A DNA stretch of 14,094 nucleotides from an uncultured Eubacteriales bacterium (lineage in GTDB: Bacteria; Bacillota; Clostridia; Christensenellales; UBA1242), in contig CARBWQ010000010.1 in assembly GCA_948949055.1 (NCBI GenBank), positions 1 to 14,094 on the forward strand, in the 5' to 3' direction. Positions 9,081-14,094 of the stretch are shown here, in pieces. Position 1 is the first letter of the stretch; each line of letters opens with the position of its first letter. Below the pieces are notes generated by a model. It had not been told where the DNA came from. It searched no databases and saw nothing but the letters and a program-made list of their open reading frames with translations. The translations under genes and the position numbers were made by a program.

Positions 9081-9108
9081 TTGACATTTAAAAATTTTAT
9101 GATAGACT
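9081..9108 (+). promoter_or_regulatory. weak upstream plus-strand promoter candidate
   Basis: TTGACA (9081-9086) is followed after 16 nt by TAGACT (9103-9108), which matches the -10 consensus at four of six positions. It lies 49 nt upstream of the better poly-G promoter and could provide a second start for the exporter operon. Confidence 0.3.
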
Positions 9109-9129
9109 TTTTAAAATATTGAAAATATA

Positions 9130-9156
9130 TTGACAAATTTCGGGGGGGGGTATAAT
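9130..9156 (+). promoter_or_regulatory. consensus promoter with a G9 tract in its spacer (putative slippage switch)
   Basis: Both hexamers are perfect: TTGACA at 9130-9135 and TATAAT at 9151-9156. The spacer is only 15 nt (9136-9150), and its last nine bases (9142-9150) are all G, very unusual in this AT-rich DNA. The optimum spacer is about 17 nt, so one to three added G would strengthen the promoter. Transcription would begin near 9163 and run through the structured repeats into the ABC exporter operon. Slippage control is inferred by analogy with known poly-G spacer promoters such as Neisseria meningitidis porA. The promoter itself is well supported; the switching is not tested. Confidence 0.65.
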
Positions 9157-9232
9157 AGATTCATAAGATTGCCAAAGGCAATCAACAATCTAACGATTGT
9201 TCTGAAATAAAATTTCAGTTTATAAATCTATT
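9154..9232. repeat. cloverleaf inverted repeat A (three arms)
   Basis: The outer stem AATAGATTCATAA (9154-9166) pairs with TTATAAATCTATT (9220-9232), 13 bp with one C/A mismatch. It encloses three hairpins with almost no unpaired base: GATTGCC/GGCAATC (9167-9183, loop AAA), AACAATC/GATTGTT (9184-9201, loop TAAC) and CTGAAAT/ATTTCAG (9202-9218, loop AAA). Each arm is 7 bp. The left outer arm overlaps the -10 box of the poly-G promoter. It is not a tRNA: stem lengths and conserved bases do not fit. It could act as folded leader RNA or as the end of a repeat element. Confidence 0.75.
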
Positions 9233-9246
9233 TTTAGCCTGCGTCG
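9203..9246. repeat. 44-bp perfect direct repeat, copy 1
   Basis: It runs from the third arm of cloverleaf A through the outer right arm to TGCGTCG. It is identical to 9447-9490, starting 244 bp downstream, and shows that cloverleaf A and cloverleaf C are copies of one element. Confidence 0.95.
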
Positions 9247-9286
9247 CGAATGCCCTTGCAAGCAAGCATGTCGCTCCTTGTAATAA
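9240..9286. repeat. spacer unit S1 of the tandem structured array
   Basis: The unit runs TGCGTCG, then a hairpin centred on CTTGC-AA-GCAAG (9255-9266) with GCGAATGC and GCATGTCGC as imperfect outer arms, then CTCCTTGTAATAA (9274-9286). The same order recurs in S2, and in shortened form in S3. Confidence 0.75.
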
Positions 9287-9360
9287 CACCATGAAAGAAA
9301 CTTTGATTTCTCAAAGTTTGACGCTATCGCTTTCGTTCGTATAGCTCACACTTTCATGTG
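9287..9360. repeat. cloverleaf inverted repeat B (two arms)
   Basis: The outer stem CAC-c-ATGAAAG (9287-9297) pairs with CTTTCATGTG (9351-9360), 10 bp with one bulged C. Inside are AAACTTTGA/TCAAAGTTT (9298-9319, loop TTTC) and an imperfect arm TGA-c-GCTAT/ATAGCTCA (9319-9348). The sequence is unrelated to A and C, but it has the same architecture and lies between S1 and S2. Confidence 0.65.
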
Positions 9361-9367
9361 ATTTTAC

Positions 9368-9413
9368 TGCGTCGTACTCGCTCTTGCAAGCAAGTTCGTA
9401 CTCCTTGTAATAA
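9368..9413. repeat. spacer unit S2 of the tandem structured array
   Basis: It has the same order as S1, 127-128 bp downstream: TGCGTCG (9368-9374), CTTGCAAGCAAG (9383-9394) and CTCCTTGTAATAA (9401-9413). The hairpin's outer arms differ (GTACTCG with TTCGTAC) but still pair approximately, which hints at selection on structure. Confidence 0.75.
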
Positions 9414-9476
9414 TAGATTTATATAATCAGCAATATGAAGATTATTTGAAATAAAATTTCAGTTTATAAATCTATT
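9412..9476. repeat. cloverleaf inverted repeat C (two arms), copy of A
   Basis: The outer stem AATAGATTTATA (9412-9423) pairs perfectly over 12 bp with TATAAATCTATT (9465-9476). The arms are TAATC/GATTA (9424-9444, 11-nt loop) and TTGAAAT/ATTTCAG (9446-9462, loop AAA). The second arm and right flank are identical to cloverleaf A; the left part has diverged and lost one arm. Confidence 0.7.
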
Positions 9477-9490
9477 TTTAGCCTGCGTCG
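9447..9490. repeat. 44-bp perfect direct repeat, copy 2
   Basis: Identical to 9203-9246. It ends 35 bp before the ATPase start codon, so the repeat array reaches almost to the ribosome binding site of the exporter operon. Confidence 0.95.
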
Positions 9491-9510
9491 TACTCACCCT
9501 TGAAAATAAC
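9484..9510. repeat. truncated spacer unit S3
   Basis: It begins like S2 (TGCGTCGTACTC, then CCTTG) but goes directly to AAAATAAC. The CTTGCAAGCAAG hairpin is missing. The loss is bounded by CTTG at both ends in the full units, as expected from a deletion between short direct repeats. Confidence 0.6.
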
Positions 9511-9525
9511 CAAAAAGGAATAAAT

Positions 9526-10512
9526 ATGAAAGTTATTGAAGTTAAAGATTTAAAAAAGACATTTGTAAGTAAAAAGCATTACAAAGGAAAAGAAAAATGG
9601 AAACACCTCTTTAAGAAAAAAGAAAAGATTATTAAAAATGCTGTTGATGGCATTACTTTTTCTGTGGAAGAGGGCGAAAGTGTAGCTTTAATAGGTCCTA
9701 ATGGAGCAGGGAAAAGCACTACTATCAAGATGCTTACTGGTATTTTATATCCTACCAGTGGTGATATTTCTGTGTTAGGATACAAACCTCAAAAGGAAAG
9801 AGTAAAACTTTCATATAAAATTGGTGCTGTTTTTGGTCAAAAAGAACAACTTTGGGTTCATCTTTCAGCTTATGATAACTTCCTATTTTTTGGTTCAATA
9901 TATGATATACCAAAAGATGAAATGAAGAAGAGGATAGGTGAGTATGCTAAACTTTTTGAAATTGAAGAAATAATGTATCAGCCAGTTAGGAGTATGAGTT
10001 TAGGTCAAAGAATGAAATGTGAAATTGTGGCTTCACTTTTACATAAGCCAAACATACTACTTTTTGATGAACCAACTATTGGACTTGACCCTATTGCTAA
10101 GGATACACTCAGAGGACTTATTAAAAAAATTAACAAGGAACTTAAAACAACAATCATTTTCACATCTCATGATGTTGGCGATATTGAGGAAGTTTGCAAG
10201 AGAGTTATCATTGTAAATAATGGGAAAATTGTTCTTGATGATAGCATGAACAATTTAAAATATCATTATTTAAATAAGAAAATTGTTGAAGTTAAGCTAA
10301 AAAAAGAATATCAAATTGTTCCAACAGAAGGCATTACAATTTTAAAACAAAATGGAAACTTATTTAAAATAGAAGTTGATATGGAGAAATCAAGTATTGA
10401 TGAAATTTTAGGAATATTTAAATCTGAGGATATTCAAGATATAACAATTTCATCTACACCTCTTGAAGAGATAATCAAGACGATTTACAAAGGAGGTGAG
10501 AAAAATGGGTAA
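9526..10512 (+). CDS. ABC-2 type exporter, ATP-binding subunit (COG4586-like)
   Basis: The 328-residue ATPase powers export by the two permeases that follow. All nucleotide-binding motifs are present: Walker A GPNGAGKST (57-65), Q-loop Q105, signature MSLGQ (157-161, a variant of LSGGQ), Walker B LLFDEP (178-183), D-loop GLD (186-188) and switch H215. A Lys-rich insertion before Walker A (about residues 16-36), the SLGQR signature and a C-terminal extension of about 90 residues match the uncharacterised NatA-like group usually paired with two ABC-2 membrane subunits. The substrate is unknown. The start ATG 9526 has AAGGAA 5 nt upstream. The last 8 nt overlap the next gene, implying translational coupling. 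The likely promoter is 9130-9156, with a leader of about 360 nt full of hairpins. Confidence 0.9.
   Translation: MKVIEVKDLKKTFVSKKHYKGKEKWKHLFKKKEKIIKNAVDGITFSVEEGESVALIGPNGAGKSTTIKMLTGILYPTSGDISVLGYKPQKERVKLSYKIGAVFGQKEQLWVHLSAYDNFLFFGSIYDIPKDEMKKRIGEYAKLFEIEEIMYQPVRSMSLGQRMKCEIVASLLHKPNILLFDEPTIGLDPIAKDTLRGLIKKINKELKTTIIFTSHDVGDIEEVCKRVIIVNNGKIVLDDSMNNLKYHYLNKKIVEVKLKKEYQIVPTEGITILKQNGNLFKIEVDMEKSSIDEILGIFKSEDIQDITISSTPLEEIIKTIYKGGEKNG
10491..10496 (+). promoter_or_regulatory. ribosome binding site of the first permease gene
   Basis: AGGAGG lies inside the end of the ATPase gene, 8 nt before ATG 10505. An in-frame GTG at 10496 overlaps this site and cannot use it, so ATG 10505 is preferred. 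Confidence 0.8.
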
Positions 10513-11302
10513 ATATTTATCAATTTTTAATACAAGCTTCAAGCAGGAAAAGGATTCAATTTTAAACACACTTTTTCGTGGCGTAACATTTATATTTATC
10601 ATTTATATTTTTCTTGAACTGTGGCAATATATTTATTCTGCAAATGGAAGTGGGCAAATTATCAAGGGCTATGATCTTGGTCAGATGATTTGGTACTTAA
10701 TTATTACAGAGCTAATTGTGTGTACAACAAAGACTAATTTAATTGTCAGATCTATCAATAATGAAATTAAGTCGGGAAGTATATCTTATAAATTGAATAA
10801 ACCATATAACTATCTTTTTTATTCGATATCAAATTTTATGGCAAAGAGTATTATGAATTTGTTGTTTTTGTTGCCTGTTGCTATTGTTATGGGAATTGTC
10901 TTTGTTGGACTGCCATCTACATTTGTCTGGGTACAAATAATACCTTGTTTGCTAGTGATTATACTTTCCATTTTTATCTCTTGGAGTACATATGCAATAG
11001 TTGGTTTAGTGGCGTTTTGGATTCAAGATTCATTGCCTTTTCACTGGATTGTTTCAAAGCTGTTTATGATTTTAGGTCTTTTCTTTCCTATCGAATTTTA
11101 TCCAGCTTGGCTTCAACCAATAATTAAGTATAGTCCTATCTATTCAGTTATGTCCGGACCTGCCAATCTAGTCGCCAATTTTTCTTGGACTGCTTTTGCT
11201 GAAATTATCATTTCACAGGTTGCTTGGGGAATCGTGCTACTTGCGATTGGTTATGGTGTTTATTGCTTAGGGAAAAGGAGGGTTACATCCAATGGGGGTT
11301 AA
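10505..11302 (+). CDS. ABC-2 type exporter, permease subunit 1 (COG4587-like)
   Basis: The 265-residue integral membrane protein has about six predicted helices (near residues 26-46, 60-78, 115-136, 143-172, 183-200 and 232-256). A cytosolic segment after helix 2, NEIKSGSISYKLNKPYNYL (86-104), matches the 'GxISxxLxKPxxY' region typical of this ABC-2 family and probably contacts the ATPase. It has no extracellular solute-binding domain, as expected for an exporter. ATG 10505 is used with AGGAGG at 10491-10496. The gene overlaps the ATPase gene by 8 nt and the second permease gene by 11 nt, so the three subunits are probably made in fixed ratio. The substrate cannot be told from sequence. Confidence 0.88.
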   Translation: MGKYLSIFNTSFKQEKDSILNTLFRGVTFIFIIYIFLELWQYIYSANGSGQIIKGYDLGQMIWYLIITELIVCTTKTNLIVRSINNEIKSGSISYKLNKPYNYLFYSISNFMAKSIMNLLFLLPVAIVMGIVFVGLPSTFVWVQIIPCLLVIILSIFISWSTYAIVGLVAFWIQDSLPFHWIVSKLFMILGLFFPIEFYPAWLQPIIKYSPIYSVMSGPANLVANFSWTAFAEIIISQVAWGIVLLAIGYGVYCLGKRRVTSNGG

Positions 11303-12083
11303 GAAAAATTTAGCTTTGATTTTTAAATATTTAAAACTTAATATCCAAAAGAGTTATCAATATAAAACTTCTTTTTATATGCAAATTTTTATGATGATAG
11401 CCAACAATGCTTTCTTTATTATTCAGTGGCTTATTGTATTTTCTATTTCAAGTTCGATTGGAGGTTATGGCTTTAACGAAGTTATGCTTCTATGGGCAAT
11501 TTCTGCTGGCATGTATGGTTTTGCACACCTATTTTTTAATGGAGCATTTCAAATTGGAGAACTTGTTTATGAAGGAAAGCTTGATGTTTATTTGACTCAA
11601 CCAAAGAATGTTTTAATAAATATTTGTTGTTCAAATAGCAGTGTTTCAGCAATAGGAGATATCTTATTTGTATTCTTAGTGCTTGCTATTACTGGTGCAA
11701 CTTGGTGGTGGTATTTAGCTATAATTCCAGTTTGTATTATAGGTGGAATTATTCTTGTGTCTGTCGTAGTTTGCGCACAATCTCTGTCTTTTTATATAAA
11801 AAAAGGTTCTGCTGTTGCTGATATGATTGCTAATACTATGCTTCTATTTTCAAATTATCCACCTGTCATATTTGGTACATTTGCTAAAATATTACTTTTT
11901 ACAATTATTCCAGTAGGTTTTATTGTTTTTGTACCGGCACAGCATATCTTTTTAGGGTTTAACTTATGGTGGATTTTGGGTTTGTTAGCTTTTACTATTT
12001 TCGTATGCAGTCTTGCGTTTTTACTTTTTAAACTGGGACTTAAACGATATAACTCAGGAAATCTAATGAGTGGAAGACTTTAA
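11292..12083 (+). CDS. ABC-2 type exporter, permease subunit 2 (COG3694-like)
   Basis: The 263-residue integral membrane protein has about six helices (near 30-52, 62-82, 122-137, 141-166, 195-216 and 225-248). The segment GKLDVYLTQPKNVLIN (95-110) corresponds to the conserved cytosolic loop of the partner permease and is typical of the second subunit of this three-gene exporter type. The two permeases likely form a heterodimer. ATG 11292 lies inside the end of permease 1 and is served by GGAGG at 11277-11281 (spacing 10 nt). The operon ends here; the structured element 12125-12238 follows and looks like its terminator. Confidence 0.88.
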   Translation: MGVKKNLALIFKYLKLNIQKSYQYKTSFYMQIFMMIANNAFFIIQWLIVFSISSSIGGYGFNEVMLLWAISAGMYGFAHLFFNGAFQIGELVYEGKLDVYLTQPKNVLINICCSNSSVSAIGDILFVFLVLAITGATWWWYLAIIPVCIIGGIILVSVVVCAQSLSFYIKKGSAVADMIANTMLLFSNYPPVIFGTFAKILLFTIIPVGFIVFVPAQHIFLGFNLWWILGLLAFTIFVCSLAFLLFKLGLKRYNSGNLMSGRL

Positions 12084-12124
12084 TTAAGCTGGTAAAAATT
12101 TGTTTAAAAAAGCTTTTATAATTT

Positions 12125-12238
12125 ATTGTTTGAGTTCGCACAAGGAAGTCAATTTTAAGCGCGCTTAAAATTGAAACTGCCATAGGCAGTTAGCTTGCAT
12201 TGCAAGCACTTCCTTGTGCGACTTTTTTATCAAACAAT
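12125..12238. repeat. cloverleaf inverted repeat D (three arms)
   Basis: Nested outer stems are ATTGTTTGA (12125-12133) with TCAAACAAT (12230-12238), and the 14-bp TCGCACAAGGAAGT (12136-12149) with ACTTCCTTGTGCGA (12208-12221). They enclose three arms separated by single bases: a 24-nt perfect palindrome (12150-12173, 10-bp stem, loop CGCG), AACTGCC/GGCAGTT (12175-12191, loop ATA) and GCTTGC/GCAAGC (12193-12207, loop ATT). It shares TTGCAAGCA and TCCTTGT with spacer units S1 and S2, in the same order, suggesting one repeat family on both sides of the exporter operon. Confidence 0.8.
12136..12228 (+). terminator. probable terminator of the ABC exporter operon within element D
   Basis: The 14-bp GC-containing stem that closes element D is followed at once by C and six T (12223-12228), the layout of an intrinsic terminator, about 50-140 nt after the operon's stop codon. 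The loop is very large and branched, which is atypical, but the closing stem is strong. Confidence 0.6.
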
Positions 12239-12271
12239 ATCTCAAATAGACTATGAAAAATTTAGGCAATA

Positions 12272-12280
12272 TGATATAAT
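12272..12280 (+). promoter_or_regulatory. extended -10 promoter of the U32 gene, probable leaderless transcript
   Basis: TGATATAAT fits the extended -10 form TGnTATAAT. Only 7 nt separate it from ATG 12288, so transcription would start at or within a base or two of the start codon. No purine-rich ribosome site occurs between element D and the ATG. No good -35 box is seen, as is common with an extended -10. Confidence 0.55.
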
Positions 12281-12287
12281 ATTAATT

Positions 12288-14094
12288 ATGGAAGAAACAA
12301 ATCAAAATACAAAGCTCGAATTATTAGCCCCAGCAGGAAACTATCAAAGTTTTATATCAGCATTAAATAATGGTGCTAACGCTATTTATTTAGGTCTTGA
12401 CAGCTTTAATGCGAGAGGCAATATAGAAAACTTTACAAGAGATAACCTTAAAGAAGTTGTATCAAAGGCACATCTTTATGGGGTTAAGGTATATTTGACA
12501 TTGAATACTCTTGTAAAAGATGAAGAATTTGATGATGTAATAAGTTTGGTTCGCTTTGCAAATGAATGCAAGGTCGATGCTTTTATTGTGCAAGATATAG
12601 GACTTGCCTATTTGCTATCAAATAGGTTTAAAGGTATTGAACTTCATGCCAGCACACAAATGGGAATAGAGAACCTAGAAGGTGCAAAGTTTTTGGAAAG
12701 GCTGGGATTTACAAGGGTAGTACTTGCACGCGAAACACCTTTAAAGGAAATCAAGAGAATAAAGAATGGAACAAATTTTGAAATTGAATATTTTATCCAA
12801 GGTGCTTTATGTGTGGGATATTCTGGGAATTGCTACCTTTGTTCTTTGCTTGCAGGTGCAAGTGGCAATAGAGGGAAATGCAAACAATTTTGTCGTTTAA
12901 AATATCGAATAAATGGAGGCAATGAGGGCTATTATCTTAGTACAAAGGACTTTTGTATGCTACCAAGTCTAGAAGAGCTTACCCAAAGTGGTGTGAGTAG
13001 CTTGAAAATTGAGGGTAGAGCTCGTCGTCCTGCTTATGTCGCAACAGCAGTTGAAGTTTATAGGAAAGCAATAGATAACAATTTTAAATTTGATGAAGGT
13101 GAAGTTTTAAAATTAAAAAAAGTGTTTAATAGAGGCGATTTTATTTCTGGATACATCAAAGGTGAAAAGATAATTTATAGTAATGTTCAAAATCATATTG
13201 GAGTTAAAATAGGAAAAGTTGTAGGCATTAAAAATGGTAAACGTTTTAATGAGATAACTATTGAATCAAATCACAATTTAAGAAAGGGCGATACTTTAAA
13301 GTTCTTTGATAAAGATAAAGAAGTTATGGTTGTTAGCCCAGTAGATATTAAAGAACTCGGCAACAATAAATACATGTTCACATCAACAAGTAAAGCGTAT
13401 GAAGGTCTTGAAGTTAGATTGATTGTTGATAGTAAATTAGAAGAAAATGCTTTAAAAAATGAAAAAAAGTTGCCTTTTTCTGCTATTATTGATGCAAAAG
13501 TGAACAATCATATTAAAATTACATTAAAGTCTGGAAATGTTGAAATATCTTATGAAGGCGATGAAAATTTAGTTGAAGCCAAAAATCAACCTATTTCTGA
13601 AAATGATATTTTGGTTGCATTTTCAAAATGTGGAGATGAGTTTAAACTTGAAAGTTTTCAATGTAGTTTAGATAATGTGTTTGTGCGTAAAAGTGAACTA
13701 AATGATTATAGAAGAAATGCCTTGGCTCTTCTTAGAGAGAAGATAATAAATTCAAATGAGAAGAAAAAAGAGGTTGAAGAGAATGATTATTTATTAAAAT
13801 CGACAGAAAAAGCACCAAAAAATGCAAAAAAAATAGCCTTTTTTAAAAATTTAGATAATTTAGAGGCTTTACAAAAAGATTATGACTATCTTGTTTATTC
13901 ACCAAATGAATATAAAAAGGAAGAACTTTTAAAGCTTTCTCTAAATGTTGGCTCTAAATTTGTATATCTTGATTTGCCATTAATTGTAATAAAAGAAGAT
14001 GTTGAATTCTTTAAGGAAATTTTTAAAAGTTGTGGTAATTTGGGCGTTTATGCTACCAATTATTATGCACTTACTCTTGTTTCACCTCAAAAAA
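12288..14094 (+). CDS. U32 family protein (collagenase-like/RNA hydroxylase type), 3'-truncated
   Basis: The frame is open from ATG 12288 to the window end (602 residues visible). The N-terminal barrel carries the family marks LELLAPAGN (10-18), HASTQM (120-125), a Cys cluster C175-x6-C182-x2-C185...C198-x3-C202 after YFIQGALC, and LKIEGRARRPAYVA (239-252). The Cys set corresponds to that of U32 proteins (TrhP, RlhA, UbiU), where such residues bind an Fe-S cluster or are needed for RNA or ubiquinone hydroxylation; the historical label is peptidase U32. A linker and a second beta-rich part follow, with YRRNALALL near residue 474 as in long DUF3656-containing members such as RlhA. A role in tRNA or rRNA hydroxylation is more likely than proteolysis, but the paralogue cannot be fixed from this partial sequence. 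The next Met is beyond residue 120, so this start is firm. Confidence 0.88.
   Translation, partial: MEETNQNTKLELLAPAGNYQSFISALNNGANAIYLGLDSFNARGNIENFTRDNLKEVVSKAHLYGVKVYLTLNTLVKDEEFDDVISLVRFANECKVDAFIVQDIGLAYLLSNRFKGIELHASTQMGIENLEGAKFLERLGFTRVVLARETPLKEIKRIKNGTNFEIEYFIQGALCVGYSGNCYLCSLLAGASGNRGKCKQFCRLKYRINGGNEGYYLSTKDFCMLPSLEELTQSGVSSLKIEGRARRPAYVATAVEVYRKAIDNNFKFDEGEVLKLKKVFNRGDFISGYIKGEKIIYSNVQNHIGVKIGKVVGIKNGKRFNEITIESNHNLRKGDTLKFFDKDKEVMVVSPVDIKELGNNKYMFTSTSKAYEGLEVRLIVDSKLEENALKNEKKLPFSAIIDAKVNNHIKITLKSGNVEISYEGDENLVEAKNQPISENDILVAFSKCGDEFKLESFQCSLDNVFVRKSELNDYRRNALALLREKIINSNEKKKEVEENDYLLKSTEKAPKNAKKIAFFKNLDNLEALQKDYDYLVYSPNEYKKEELLKLSLNVGSKFVYLDLPLIVIKEDVEFFKEIFKSCGNLGVYATNYYALTLVSPQK

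Noticed and set aside
9154..9232. tRNA-like cloverleaf
   Set aside because: Total length is similar to a tRNA, but the 13-bp outer stem and three 7-bp arms with 3-4-nt loops do not match tRNA geometry, and no T-loop, D-loop or CCA-type end is present.
9291..9344. 17-codon reading frame beginning MKETLISQ in the exporter leader
   Set aside because: It has no ribosome site, and its sequence is fully explained by the arms of inverted repeat B.
9154..9510. CRISPR array
   Set aside because: The repeats are long, structured and unequal, the intervening pieces are themselves inverted repeats, and no cas gene is nearby.
9130..12240. Insertion sequence or transposon carrying the exporter
   Set aside because: There is no transposase or integrase, and no matching terminal inverted repeats or target-site duplication at the outer edges, so only a repeat-bracketed operon can be claimed.
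13271..13507. 78-codon minus-strand reading frame
   Set aside because: It lies within the U32 gene on the opposite strand, with no start signals.

Overview
The window is low-GC DNA with strong Shine-Dalgarno sites, a lipobox lipoprotein, a two-TM cardiolipin synthase and a long U32-family protein. This suggests an uncultured gut-type Firmicute (Clostridia, possibly Christensenellales-like). The taxonomy is inferred from style; no rRNA or marker gene is present. The standard code fits, since TGG is Trp and TGA is not read through.

Layout. (i) 1-4979, plus strand: the 3' part of a giant secreted or surface beta-rich protein, followed after about 40 nt by a cardiolipin synthase gene (5020-6477), probably in the same transcript. 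(ii) A hairpin with A/T tracts on both sides (6494-6533) ends this transcript and the convergent one. (iii) Minus strand: a ferritin-like di-metal protein (7786-6539) and a lipoprotein (8856-7930) with its own promoter and terminator. (iv) 8857-9525: a noncoding divergent region holding the lipoprotein promoter, a plus-strand consensus promoter whose spacer contains nine consecutive G, and about 360 bp of tandem, highly structured repeats. (v) 9526-12083: a three-gene ABC-2 exporter operon (ATPase plus two permeases) with overlapping genes. (vi) 12125-12238: a three-armed cloverleaf inverted repeat that also looks like the operon terminator. (vii) 12288-14094: the 5' part of a U32 (collagenase-like/RNA-hydroxylase) gene whose extended -10 box lies so close to the ATG that the mRNA is probably leaderless.

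The most unusual part is the noncoding DNA around the ABC exporter. Upstream there are three tandem units, each a multi-arm inverted repeat followed by a shared spacer (TGCGTCG, CTTGCAAGCAAG, CTCCTTGTAATAA). Downstream there is a fourth multi-arm element sharing short words with them (TTGCAAGCA, TCCTTGT). Directly in front of the first unit, TTGACA and TATAAT are separated by only 15 nt, nine of them G. Slippage in that tract could move the spacer toward the 16-18 nt optimum, which would make the exporter phase-variable. These are hypotheses drawn from the sequence and from known slippage promoters in other bacteria.
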